A DNA stretch of 64,000 bases from Candidatus Pantoea soli (GCF_007833795.1 NZ_CP032702.1:2170001-2234000); one strand, 5' to 3'. Shown: positions 9,559 to 17,053, numbered from the stretch's first letter. A program made the numbers and translations. The notes: generated from the letters alone by a model not told the origin.

Positions 9559-9588
9559 AAAAGCCTTTGGTTAACGCCAGAGGCTTTT
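9559..9588. terminator. Bidirectional terminator downstream of tRNA-Ser/attL
   Basis: AAAAGCCTTTGG and CCAGAGGCTTTT form a 12-bp stem (one G-T pair) around TTAACG, with A and T tracts on both sides. It can stop tRNA transcription from the left and phage transcription from the right. It may replace the tRNA gene's own terminator, now displaced beyond attR (25282-25308). Confidence 0.75.
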
Positions 9589-9676
9589 CTGTTTGTGTCT
9601 AATTGCAACGCAATATTTCAAGGTACTGCAATCCAATCGCAACACCCTTTTGCTTTATATGTGCTTTTCCTGTCGC

Positions 9677-9925
9677 TCAGATCGCCGGCCGGAATTCGTC
9701 GTCATCTTCCAAAATCGTCGCGGTGACTTTACCCAGCACGATGATGCCCTCCAGCCCCTCCCCGTCGATCGTCTCGCCATCCTGAGTTATTAGGCCAGAA
9801 GCGAACAGTTTTCCCACCATCGGGTAACCGTCGTACTGGAACGCCACATCGTCGCCAGGTTTCATCTTGACGCCGATGTCAACGATGACGAAACCGTCAG
9901 GAGTCTCAATGCGGAAAGCGCTCAT
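9677..9925 (-). CDS. Small prophage protein resembling an S24/UmuD C-terminal domain
   Basis: The product has 82 aa. The pattern MKPGDDVAFQYDGYPMVGKL..GIIVLGKVTA resembles the beta-barrel core of LexA/UmuD (S24) domains. The Ser-Lys catalytic pair is not evident, so any protease role is doubtful. The ATG at 9925 overlaps the upstream gene's stop as ATGA and is preferred over an upstream codon at 9955. A LexA-type box precedes the two-gene operon. Compared with a related fragment at 11922-11996, the last ~10 codons are frameshifted: the alternative frame restores the ending ERQEKHI. The C-terminus is therefore probably degenerate. Function unknown. Confidence 0.65.
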   Translation of the reverse strand: MSAFRIETPDGFVIVDIGVKMKPGDDVAFQYDGYPMVGKLFASGLITQDGETIDGEGLEGIIVLGKVTATILEDDDEFRPAI

Positions 9926-10161
9926 CTCACATACCCTATGTTGCGCAGGGCCCACGTCTTGTTCTCTCCACCATCCGTGACGAGTTCGAAGAAGAATGTC
10001 TGATAGCGCTTAATCCACCAGTTGCACTCCTCCAGAGGCCAGTGATGGTTGTACTTTTCGAGAGCTAGCCGAAAGTCGTTGGTTGTCACTATCCGCCGGC
10101 TTTTGGCGTCCAGCTTGATCGCATCTTTGAAAGCTGTGGTGATTTCATAATCTCGTGGCAT
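9922..10161 (-). CDS. Hypothetical prophage protein, first gene of an SOS-box operon
   Basis: A 79-aa basic/aromatic soluble protein (DFRLALEKYNHHWPLEECNWWIKRYQTFFFEL) with no signal peptide or membrane segment. I do not recognise the family. It starts at an ATG 22 bases downstream of a LexA-like palindrome. Its stop overlaps the next gene by four bases (ATGA), so the two are co-translated. Position next to attL and the LexA-type site suggest an SOS-induced prophage accessory gene. Confidence 0.65.
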   Translation of the reverse strand: MPRDYEITTAFKDAIKLDAKSRRIVTTNDFRLALEKYNHHWPLEECNWWIKRYQTFFFELVTDGGENKTWALRNIGYVR

Positions 10162-10182
10162 AAGTGTGCCTTAAGAAAATTA

Positions 10183-10198
10183 CTGTATATAAACGCAG
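10183..10198 (-). promoter_or_regulatory. LexA-like SOS box
   Basis: CTGTATATAAACGCAG matches the CTGT-N8-ACAG operator with one mismatch (GCAG for ACAG). It lies within a longer ACTG...CAGT palindrome, 22 bases upstream of the minus-strand gene at 9922-10161. Confidence 0.65.
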
Positions 10199-10543
10199 TA
10201 ATATTGAGGTGTGTTTTTGGCAAGCCGCTGCGGTTCTGATTTTTGTAAAGCCTGTACTGGTGCCGTAGTTAGGTCTGGATAAGCAAAGCGCAGGCGGTTA
10301 AGCTTTAGCCACCCCCACCCCGTAGCCTGCTCAGATCGGCGCGGTCTACCTCTGCCCCGTCGCCGGGGCTTTTTTATATCTGATGCATGGGTTTCGGTAT
10401 GTGGGAAGGGATTGGCGGGAAAGGGAATTTAGGTAGCGTGATAGCTAGAACTCAGACTATTACCTAAGGGCAATGTGGGCTATCATGGCCTGTATGTTCA
10501 ATTTAAATTCAAATCCTTATGTCAGATAAAGTGGAAATATTCA
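10199..10543. other. Intergenic region with a GC hairpin terminator
   Basis: About 345 bases lie between the SOS operon and the acyltransferase. The only clear element is GCCCCG-TCGC-CGGGGC followed by TTTTTT (10354-10376, plus-strand terminator), with no plausible coding frame upstream of it. It may be a leftover of a deleted tRNA-like or late-operon end. The following ~170 bases should hold the acyltransferase promoter, but I cannot pick one with confidence. Confidence 0.5.
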
Positions 10544-11653
10544 ATGCTTGAAAATGAAAATAAGAACATGGATATCCAGGCATTGAGAGGGATTGCCATT
10601 TTAATGGTCATATATGCCCATATTAAAGGTAGATTCCCAATGCCGTCTTTTTATGAGGAGTCATTCAAGTATATCACCGTATGGTCAGGGGTTGATATAT
10701 TCCTTGCTATATCTGGTTTTTTAATGTGCATGACATTAAATAGAGATATTTCCAAAAGCGGCAAGAATATAAGCACGTACCTCAACTTTTGGATTAGACG
10801 AATATTCAGATTGATGCCGGCCTTGATTTTTTGGGTGTTGGTTTATGTTGTTGTCACATCCTATGCTAATGAGCGATGGTTTCCCAATCCCGAAAACCTA
10901 ACGCCTTTAATAAAGTCAACATTATTAGGATATGCAAACATATACTGGTCGCATGGTGTAGTAAACAGAATTTCGCTTGGGCCGCAGGATATGTCCGACA
11001 TGTTCGCTGTTACTTGGTCCTTGTCGCTTGAATGGCAACTATATCTTATCATTTCCCTATCAATTTTTACTCTCAGTAAAAACAAATCACAAATTGCTTT
11101 TGTTTTCATAGTTCTAGCATCATTGTTGATGCCAACCAATGAAAGGCAAAATACTGAGTATATTTGGTGGTTTAGGCCAGGAGCATTCATGCTGGGGGCT
11201 ATCACTTACTATCATATAGATAAGATAAAAATAATTAACAACTTAAGATTGCCATGCGTAATCATAAGCTTGTTAATTTTTCTGTTTATCCCTTATCTAT
11301 TTGAAGATCACTATGTGATACCTGTTATTAGTGCGCTTTCAGCATTAATCCTTATGTCTGCGATAGGAAAACCCATCTTAAGCAATGGGGTTGTAGGTAG
11401 GTTGCTTGTGTGGATAGGAGAGAGATCTTATTCAGTATATTTGTGTCATTACGCGATTATACACTTAATATCAAAGTTTATATTTATCAACACATCAGCT
11501 GACTTCTACAACTCAACATCAGGAACAATACTTATGTTAACCATGTTCATTGTGTTAACATCCATAGCATCAGATATCTCGTACCGGGTGTTCGAGCGAA
11601 AACTAATAAGAATCGTCAAGATTTTAATGCTTAAAAGAAGCGAGACGAACTAG
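10544..11653 (+). CDS. Acyltransferase family 3 (OafA/YrhL-like), prophage cargo
   Basis: This 369-aa integral membrane O-acyltransferase (PF01757) starts NMDIQALRGIAILMVIYAH, with the family signature RGIAILMV..H and the downstream SGVDIFLAISGFLM. About ten hydrophobic helices follow. Such enzymes acetylate O-antigen or other surface sugars; phage-borne versions cause seroconversion and block reinfection. The ATG at 10544 is chosen over an upstream codon at 10475 because it puts the motif about 20 residues from the N-terminus. Codon use is markedly AT-rich compared with the host genes, a sign of transfer. The target sugar is unknown. Confidence 0.85.
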   Translation: MLENENKNMDIQALRGIAILMVIYAHIKGRFPMPSFYEESFKYITVWSGVDIFLAISGFLMCMTLNRDISKSGKNISTYLNFWIRRIFRLMPALIFWVLVYVVVTSYANERWFPNPENLTPLIKSTLLGYANIYWSHGVVNRISLGPQDMSDMFAVTWSLSLEWQLYLIISLSIFTLSKNKSQIAFVFIVLASLLMPTNERQNTEYIWWFRPGAFMLGAITYYHIDKIKIINNLRLPCVIISLLIFLFIPYLFEDHYVIPVISALSALILMSAIGKPILSNGVVGRLLVWIGERSYSVYLCHYAIIHLISKFIFINTSADFYNSTSGTILMLTMFIVLTSIASDISYRVFERKLIRIVKILMLKRSETN

Positions 11654-11832
11654 ATAGATGCATCTGGAGGTGCGGTAAATTTTCCATATTTTTCATCATA
11701 TTTAAATTGTGGGCCAACCTGGCTATCATTAGGAAGGCTCACGGCACTGTATTGCGCTGGCAATTCAAGACTATCATCTTCACTAAGCGCAACAGATAGA
11801 ATTTCGCCTTGAGATATAATTGCGACTCTCAT
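11650..11832 (-). CDS. Small phage tail-fibre-associated protein (hypothetical)
   Basis: A 60-aa protein starting MRVAIISQGEILSVAL and ending with FKYDEKYGKFTAPPDAS. The closing GxxYDxxxxxFTAPP pattern resembles the N-domain of phage tail-fibre assembly/DUF4376-type proteins. It follows, on the same strand, a fragment that looks like the end of a tail fibre (11849-11920), the usual fibre-chaperone order. Its stop overlaps that of the convergent acyltransferase by four bases. Probably a surviving piece of the tail-fibre module. Confidence 0.5.
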   Translation of the reverse strand: MRVAIISQGEILSVALSEDDSLELPAQYSAVSLPNDSQVGPQFKYDEKYGKFTAPPDASI

Positions 11833-11848
11833 TATGAAAACTACCAAA

Positions 11849-11920
11849 TTATGACAACCCATTTGCACCAGCCTCGCCGGTAAATGAGCCGCCACCATTT
11901 ATTGAGAATGCCCCCTGCCT
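11849..11920 (-). pseudogene. Remnant of a tail-fibre C-terminus
   Basis: On the minus strand the frame reads QGAFSINGGGSFTGEAGANGL before a TAA stop. This Gly/Ser/Thr-rich end resembles phage fibre termini. There is no upstream coding continuation: the frame runs straight into an S24-like gene remnant. It lies directly upstream of the small fibre-associated gene. Confidence 0.4.
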
Positions 11921-11921
11921 T

Positions 11922-11996
11922 AAATGTGCTTTTCCTGACGCTCAAATCGTCGGACGTACTCGTCGTAATCTTCCACAATTTTCGCGGTGACTTCTG
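11922..11996 (-). pseudogene. 3' remnant of a second S24-like gene copy
   Basis: The minus strand encodes VTAKIVEDYDEYVRRFERQ followed by EKHI and stop. It is clearly homologous over ~72 bp (roughly 80% identical by eye) to the end of the gene at 9677-9925 plus its frameshifted tail (9659-9729). Only the last ~25 codons remain; upstream the sequence diverges. It marks an old duplication or recombination. Confidence 0.6.
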
Positions 11997-12141
11997 TAAA
12001 CCTTGCGTTGCTCCATAAAAATCACCCTAAGTCATAAGTTCTTCTTAACGCTTTCATCACGTCATGCATATAATGTCTTAACCATGACACGGTTAGCCGC
12101 ATTGCACCTGGCGGCTTTTGATAATTGCGAGACAGCAACTG

Positions 12142-13230
12142 ATGCAACTCACTGGTGATGAAAGTAATTCTTTATATATAGTGAAGGCTATTGGAATAAT
12201 CGCTGTAGTTTTAGGTCACTATGCTGACTTCTTGACGGTTTATAAGCCCTATTACTTTCACATGCCACTATTTTTTTTCATTGGTGGCATTACCCTGCGA
12301 GACAAAGCTGATTCCATTTATATTATGAAAGTAATCAAATCCAACGCAATATATCTTGTAACAAGGTACATTATTATAGGTGTAATTACTATTGGATTAA
12401 TTCACTTGGGACTTAATTCTTTCCCTAACCCCTTCGCACCTGGTTTATTTGGCAACATCAAAGCAGCATATTCACAGAATATGCATAACAATCAACTATT
12501 CTTGGTTGCATGGTTCCTTGTTGCTTACACATTGGCAATAGCATTATGCAGTGTAATAGTTTTAATATTGAACAGGTCGCGGATAACAACGAAAACAAAA
12601 AAAGTTTCCATATTTTTGATTTCTATATTTTTTGGTTTTATTTCCATATCCGTATTATCGCATGACTACAACGCAACAAAAAATCAAATATATAACATTC
12701 TGGCTCAGGTCATGTGCGGATCAATGTACGTGCTATTTGGATACTTATTAAGGAGAGTGATCTTCTCCGTCCGTTCTTTGAGTATTTTACTTTTTATTTC
12801 TATACTTTTGCCTGCAATAATCGATATTTTTAAAGCTACGCCAATGATCATGTCATGGAGTAAGTACAATGACGGATTTGTTCTTACAACGATTATCGCT
12901 TGCATGATTATATATTCAATATTTATCATAAGCAACGTCTTTTCAAATGCATTGCGAAGAGAGAGTATTATTATAATGATAGGGAAGAACACTCGCCCTA
13001 TCATGACATGGCACCTAAGCATTTTCATTTTTTTAGATATATTCATATCTTTTACGAAATCACATAGACCATTGAACTCTTACGGGGTGTTTGATCATTT
13101 CCATAACGAATATTCAATGTGCGTTTACGTTCTATCGGGGGTGCTGATACCTCTATTTTTCGTGCATTTTAACTTTATCCATATGATAATGACATGGATA
13201 AGGGATAAGCAAACAAATGAGGCAAACTAA
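12142..13230 (+). CDS. Acyltransferase-3-like membrane protein (fucose-4-O-acetylase-like), prophage cargo
   Basis: A ~362-aa multi-pass membrane protein with ten or so helices. The N-terminal pattern SLYIVKAIGIIAVVLGHY followed by FHMPLFFFIGGITL is typical of the COG3594/acyltransferase-3 group that O-acetylates sugars. The frame is also open from a TTG at 12118, but that codon sits inside a small hairpin (AGCCGC..GCGGCT, 12095-12116), so the ATG at 12142 is preferred. Base composition is very AT-rich, like the first acyltransferase. Downstream genes overlap or abut, forming a plus-strand cargo cassette ending at a terminator at 14817. Confidence 0.75.
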   Translation: MQLTGDESNSLYIVKAIGIIAVVLGHYADFLTVYKPYYFHMPLFFFIGGITLRDKADSIYIMKVIKSNAIYLVTRYIIIGVITIGLIHLGLNSFPNPFAPGLFGNIKAAYSQNMHNNQLFLVAWFLVAYTLAIALCSVIVLILNRSRITTKTKKVSIFLISIFFGFISISVLSHDYNATKNQIYNILAQVMCGSMYVLFGYLLRRVIFSVRSLSILLFISILLPAIIDIFKATPMIMSWSKYNDGFVLTTIIACMIIYSIFIISNVFSNALRRESIIIMIGKNTRPIMTWHLSIFIFLDIFISFTKSHRPLNSYGVFDHFHNEYSMCVYVLSGVLIPLFFVHFNFIHMIMTWIRDKQTNEAN

Positions 13231-13510
13231 CATGCTTGTAAACTCTGCACACCTCGCAGTTGCGAAGCGATGCGGTAAGGCGATCTTGTATTTATTTATC
13301 TTGGCTTTGACGTGTATACTTTGGCAGTTGATCGTGCAAAATTTTGACGAGCAGCGCAAATGGAAGGAGTATTCCCTAGATAATAATTGCTACATTTCCT
13401 CCCAGCTTGATGATGGCAATGGAAGCGATGAGCATGGCGGTCGCCTTGCCACCAATCCTTTACCTAAGGAGTGGTCCTGCGACAATGGCTTAAAATTTAA
13501 GCGCTACTAA
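13217..13510 (+). CDS. Small single-pass membrane protein in the prophage cargo cassette
   Basis: A 97-aa protein with one transmembrane helix (AILYLFILALTCILWQLIV, about residues 22-41) and a hydrophilic C-terminal half containing two Cys (NNCYISS, EWSCDNG), which might form a disulphide outside the membrane. It overlaps the acyltransferase stop by 14 bases and ends 10 bases before the next gene, so the three are probably one transcript. No family recognised. A second ATG at 13232 is possible. Confidence 0.65.
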   Translation: MRQTNMLVNSAHLAVAKRCGKAILYLFILALTCILWQLIVQNFDEQRKWKEYSLDNNCYISSQLDDGNGSDEHGGRLATNPLPKEWSCDNGLKFKRY

Positions 13511-13520
13511 TGGAGTTAAG

Positions 13521-14813
13521 GTGAAAAATCGGATTAAGGCACTTCTTGCCTCTTTGGCCTTTATGGCATCGTTATCAGCGAATGCCCTCGATTACCAAGA
13601 AACCATTCTTGGTAAAACGACGACCATAACTGCTTCCAACTATGCAGACTTACCAGAAGCAATCACTGAGGCCAATAAAAGCGGAGGGACTATCATCCTT
13701 GCGCCTGACGTTCCGCGCGGTGAAATGCCGGTAAGGCCTAACGATAAGACCCGCATCGTTGACCAGCGCTACAATGGCGGCATTGATATTGTGCGCGGAA
13801 ATCATCCGCGACTGGAAGGTTTGTGGCCCCAATATAGTAATCTTGGTGTAGGTCTGGGAAAAAATTTCGTCATCAGTGACGTAGTTCCTTACGATGCCAA
13901 GGTTGAGTCATGGAAAGGCGAGCCAATGGTCGCTAATGCTGACAACCCTAACCGGCATCAGGATTCTCACGAATACTCCAATTCGCACAACCACTACCAG
14001 AACTTCCTCAGTGAAGTGTGGACATTCTCCCCAACAGTAAACGGCGTATCTATCTGGGGCGATAGTGGTGCCTTCTACCCCGGAGCTAAAACGTGGGGCG
14101 GATTCCTGTCAGCTCGCTCCTGGCCTGTTCACTGGGATAAATATGTACCAGAAGGAACGCCATCTTTTGAAGATAAAGACTTTGACGCTCAACTGGTCGG
14201 CCTTGAAATTGACGTGCTAAATGGCGGCTTGCCGAACGGCCAGATTTCCGAAAAAATCGGTCGACCTCTGTCTAAGTCTGGCATGCAGATTGTTGGCTTC
14301 GGCAAAACTAACACCGCAGCTATTGAGCTGCGCTCTGAAGATTCAGATGACATTTCGAAAAAGCCTGGGGAACGCCGCGGGACGTGGCATTACGGGATTA
14401 TTGCTTATAACTCCCTGAACCCAGACTCCACCCTCATTTACTCAGCTACCCCGGCGGGTAAGACTGGTCTTGACTTCGAGCAGACGCATTATTCAGACAG
14501 TGCCATCAAAATAAATTCTGAAGGTCCGAAAACGGGCATCAGCTTTACACATTATGATGGCGGACAGATTTACTCCAAAGGCCGCGAACTATTCATTCAG
14601 CCGGGACAGGAAGGACTCACAATTGCTGCGCCTAATGGCGAGCCAGTATGGCGCTTTGGTGTGGGTGGAAGCGTTTGGTTTAAGGGCTTTAACCTTATGA
14701 AAGTGGGGATACCAGTGGGTATTGTTTTACTGGTCGTCTTCGTATTTATGTTGCTTCAAATCTTTTCTCTGCGTCGTCAGGTTGCTGAGATCAGGCGTTT
14801 AGTTAAGCGATAA
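13521..14813 (+). CDS. Exported, membrane-anchored tailspike-like protein (prophage cargo)
   Basis: A 430-aa protein with a GTG start behind GGAGTTAAG. Residues 1-23 form a signal peptide (RIKALLASLAFMASLSANA). The body has short repeating strands (SNYADLPEAITEANKSGGTIIL; GLEIDVLNGG; KTGISFTHYDGGQIYSKG) like beta-helical/beta-rich receptor-binding domains of phage tail proteins. The end has one transmembrane helix (VGIPVGIVLLVVFVFMLLQI) and a basic cytoplasmic tail (RRQVAEIRRLVKR). A tail-like domain with signal peptide and membrane anchor is not a virion part. It would be displayed in the periplasm. A role in surface-polysaccharide modification or superinfection exclusion is inferred from its acyltransferase neighbours. 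Confidence 0.75.
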   Translation: MKNRIKALLASLAFMASLSANALDYQETILGKTTTITASNYADLPEAITEANKSGGTIILAPDVPRGEMPVRPNDKTRIVDQRYNGGIDIVRGNHPRLEGLWPQYSNLGVGLGKNFVISDVVPYDAKVESWKGEPMVANADNPNRHQDSHEYSNSHNHYQNFLSEVWTFSPTVNGVSIWGDSGAFYPGAKTWGGFLSARSWPVHWDKYVPEGTPSFEDKDFDAQLVGLEIDVLNGGLPNGQISEKIGRPLSKSGMQIVGFGKTNTAAIELRSEDSDDISKKPGERRGTWHYGIIAYNSLNPDSTLIYSATPAGKTGLDFEQTHYSDSAIKINSEGPKTGISFTHYDGGQIYSKGRELFIQPGQEGLTIAAPNGEPVWRFGVGGSVWFKGFNLMKVGIPVGIVLLVVFVFMLLQIFSLRRQVAEIRRLVKR

Positions 14814-14816
14814 AAT

Positions 14817-14838
14817 AAGGGGGCAAAGCCCCCTTTTC
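14817..14838 (+). terminator. Terminator of the cargo cassette
   Basis: AAGGGGGC-AAA-GCCCCCTT forms a strong 8-bp stem followed by a short T run. It begins a few bases after the anchored protein's stop and separates it from the convergent tail genes. Confidence 0.8.
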
Positions 14839-14840
14839 AC

Positions 14841-14978
14841 TTATTTCGCCTCAAGGCTTTCAAGTCGATCCGCTATTTGCTGTAGTGATTTGATAATTGG
14901 GCTTACAAATTGTTCATAACGTAAGCCTAGAGTTCCATCCTCGCCTTCAACATATCCGCCAAAATCATCTATCCCCAT
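14841..14978 (-). CDS. 45-aa tail-fibre C-terminal-like peptide
   Basis: A small frame, ATG at 14978, preceded by AAGGAC. The peptide reads DGTLGLRYEQFVSPIIKSLQ and ends with a short coiled coil (IADRLESLEAK). The GLRYEQF..PLIKA..EL pattern is the classic C-terminus of phage tail proteins carrying an intramolecular chaperone (peptidase S74) end. Here only that end is present, so it is either a free-standing helper or, more likely, a remnant. It directly follows the tail-tip gene. Confidence 0.5.
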   Translation of the reverse strand: MGIDDFGGYVEGEDGTLGLRYEQFVSPIIKSLQQIADRLESLEAK

Positions 14979-14993
14979 TTATCCATAAGGTCC

Positions 14994-16010
14994 TTAACTT
15001 CCTGTGGTATTGATCGTGGCATTTGCCGGGATGTCCTGCTGCCCCTCCAGCTGGCTGAAGGTGAAGGTGAAGGTGTACCATCGTACCGGATTTGTCACCG
15101 CGCCGTCGTTCGTTTCCACGGCTGATACCAGCGACCCTGAAAAGGTTGCGTCAGTTGTCACGCTCCCGGATGCCGTGCTGTACGTTACGTTAATTGTGAA
15201 AGTAACCGCGTGTGGCAGGACCAGATTTTTGAAGTAGTCGAACTCGGCCTGCTTTACGATCTTTATCGCCATCTGACCGCCGGAATAACTTCCGCTAACA
15301 ACTTTATTAGCGGTGGCGGACTGGATCGGAAAGTCGCTGGCTTCGTTCTGCCCCGGCACCTCCTGCCCGTCCACATCATCAAAGCCGTAGCCCTCGACGA
15401 TCTGAGGAATTACCTCTCCAGGCTGATAAACCTGATATTCGGCACCAGCTAACGACCCGAGGCTGGACTCAGAATAGCGCACTGAATCGAAGTCATAGCT
15501 ACCGATACCGATGCACATCCACTCCGTAACGTACTTCAGGCCGCCGTCAGTGGCTGTCTGGGATACATACTCGAACACCGACTCCTGAATAAGATCCGGG
15601 AATGAGCGTACCTGACCGTAAATGTCCGGCTTGGCTTTATAAACGCGCGCGGTGTTTGTCTGTCCGGTCAGAGAATTGTTCGGCGAGTCGACAGAGTTTC
15701 CACCGTTGTTAGCAATGGCGGGCTTGGGCATCAGAAAAGAAAATACCTGCCCAACAACCTTAAATATTGGGCTCAGGATGTCGCCTACTACCCCTTTTGG
15801 CTGATCGAATATCTGAATGTGGTCCAGCTCTGACAGCTCGAAATTCAGCTCGTCATCCTCTTCCAGTTTCACGCCATTACGCACAATAAGCACGTCACGG
15901 TGCAGCGCGGTGTCATTCTCTGTCAGCCAGGCATAAAAAAAGGTGCCGTTAGGCACCCTGTAACGCTCTTTCGGCGTTCCGGGAAATCGCTGCAGCTCAA
16001 CCAGCGCCAT
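14994..16010 (-). CDS. TipJ/host-specificity-like phage tail-tip protein (probably truncated)
   Basis: A 338-aa protein with an N-terminal segment typical of tail-tip J-like proteins (DILSPIFKVVGQVFSFLMPKP; SLTGQTNTARVYKAKPDIYG; VFEYV), then two beta-rich stretches ending FTFTFSQLEGQQ. Full-length J/TipJ proteins are usually well over 800 aa and end in fibronectin-like and receptor-binding regions, absent here. It overlaps the NlpC/P60 gene by 14 bases, as in intact tail modules. The missing C-terminal part and the stray 45-aa tail end downstream suggest an internal deletion. Confidence 0.75.
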   Translation of the reverse strand: MALVELQRFPGTPKERYRVPNGTFFYAWLTENDTALHRDVLIVRNGVKLEEDDELNFELSELDHIQIFDQPKGVVGDILSPIFKVVGQVFSFLMPKPAIANNGGNSVDSPNNSLTGQTNTARVYKAKPDIYGQVRSFPDLIQESVFEYVSQTATDGGLKYVTEWMCIGIGSYDFDSVRYSESSLGSLAGAEYQVYQPGEVIPQIVEGYGFDDVDGQEVPGQNEASDFPIQSATANKVVSGSYSGGQMAIKIVKQAEFDYFKNLVLPHAVTFTINVTYSTASGSVTTDATFSGSLVSAVETNDGAVTNPVRWYTFTFTFSQLEGQQDIPANATINTTGS

Positions 16011-16413
16011 ATCTGAAGTACTCCACTTTAGTGAATGCCCGCTGGATCAGCATTAGTGAATCCTGTCTTACGCTACCGTTTTCGCCTCGCGAGTGTAGCG
16101 CCTGACGCTGGAGAATCAGCCCAACATGTGCCGGCTGCGCACCGGTATAGCCAACGAATATCCCGCTCTCTGCAGGATGCGGCACCTGCTGCCAGAAAAC
16201 CACGTCACCTTGATAGCAGGTGAAGAAGTCAGCGCCGGATTCGTAGTCAGGCGTCTGGTGCAGTTCAATCCCTAGCACCTGCCGGTAGTAGAGAACCACC
16301 AGCCCCCAGCAGTCCACGGCATCAGTCGTGCAGGCACGGTTCGCCCATGGCACGCCGATCATGCGCGCAATAAAATCAGAGGTACTGCAGTCCGGTGTAT
16401 TCTCGCGAGTCAT
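15997..16413 (-). CDS. NlpC/P60-family (C40) tail-tip cysteine peptidase
   Basis: A 138-aa phage tail-assembly hydrolase. The catalytic Cys is in AVDCWGLV and the His in QPAHVGLIL. GDVVFWQ..ESGIFVGY fits the family core, which cleaves peptidoglycan peptides during genome entry. The ATG at 16413 is preferred over an upstream in-frame codon at 16545, because the latter would place a long unrelated leader ahead of the domain and overlap the DUF1833 gene much further. It sits between DUF1833 and the TipJ-like gene, the standard order in lambdoid and related tails. Confidence 0.85.
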   Translation of the reverse strand: MTRENTPDCSTSDFIARMIGVPWANRACTTDAVDCWGLVVLYYRQVLGIELHQTPDYESGADFFTCYQGDVVFWQQVPHPAESGIFVGYTGAQPAHVGLILQRQALHSRGENGSVRQDSLMLIQRAFTKVEYFRYGAG

Positions 16414-16846
16414 AAAGGCGGCCAACGTTGTTATTGAGTGGGTTGGTAACGGACAGCGTAACGGAGGCGCTTTCCGCATCGATATCCACCGTTTTGACGT
16501 ACAGTTGCCATGATTTAATCGGTACTGACACGTCGCCACTGTCAAATATCTGCCGAGTGACAGTGATCGCTGTTAAGCGTGATGCACCCTTCCATTGCTT
16601 CATTAGAGCTTTGACGTAGGACGATACGCGGCCAAGTTTTACAGTCACATCGATTACTGGTATGCCGCTCTGCTGGCTTTCCTCAACTTCAAACCTTGCA
16701 GGCTGGTAAACCACGCCGCCGAGCGTTTTGTTGTAGAACTGCTTATCGACGAGGCGCACATAACCGAATGACGGGTGATAAAAGGTCAACGTGTCATACA
16801 AACCGCGCGTCGGCCGCTGTTGCTTATATTCTCTGAATGACGGCAT
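16376..16846 (-). CDS. DUF1833-family phage tail protein
   Basis: A 156-aa soluble protein of the DUF1833 family found in tail-tip modules just upstream of the C40 peptidase (features RLVDKQFYNKTLGGVVYQPARFEVEE and VTNPLNNNVGRLYD). It is presumably a minor structural or assembly component. It overlaps the peptidase gene by 38 bases. Immediately upstream on the same strand lie the last ~15 codons (ending DPESLPRVP, TGATG overlap) of another tail gene whose remainder is deleted. Confidence 0.8.
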   Translation of the reverse strand: MPSFREYKQQRPTRGLYDTLTFYHPSFGYVRLVDKQFYNKTLGGVVYQPARFEVEESQQSGIPVIDVTVKLGRVSSYVKALMKQWKGASRLTAITVTRQIFDSGDVSVPIKSWQLYVKTVDIDAESASVTLSVTNPLNNNVGRLYDSREYTGLQYL

Positions 16847-16885
16847 CAGGGCACCCTCGGCAGAGACTCTGGATCACGATTATCT

Positions 16886-17053
16886 GGATACCCGGTGCGC
16901 ACTTTCCAGCTGCAGGAGGACGATGTTGCCGTGGGCTATGACCTCTTCCGCCGAGACCTGAATACCTATCACGAATGCATGCTGACCGGTAACTGGGGCG
17001 GCATCGAAGAAATCACGCGCCCGGACTGGGCCAAAAGGAAGGATTACGCATGA
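16886..17053 (+). pseudogene. 3' fragment of a RecE-like (PD-(D/E)XK) exonuclease gene
   Basis: The plus strand reads GYPVRTFQLQEDDV..GYDLFRRDLNTYHECMLTGNWGGI..ITRPDWAKRKDYA and stops at 17053, overlapping the recT ATG. The LF..L..Y.EC...W.GI...PDWA pattern is that of the C-terminus of RecE/DUF3799 exonucleases, which pair with RecT. All of the nuclease core is missing. Upstream sequence is tail module in the opposite orientation. It marks the deletion junction. Confidence 0.75.

Noticed and set aside
12118..12141. The upstream TTG start for the second prophage acyltransferase
   Set aside because: The TTG lies at the edge of a hairpin with no ribosome site; the ATG eight codons later gives a normal N-terminus.
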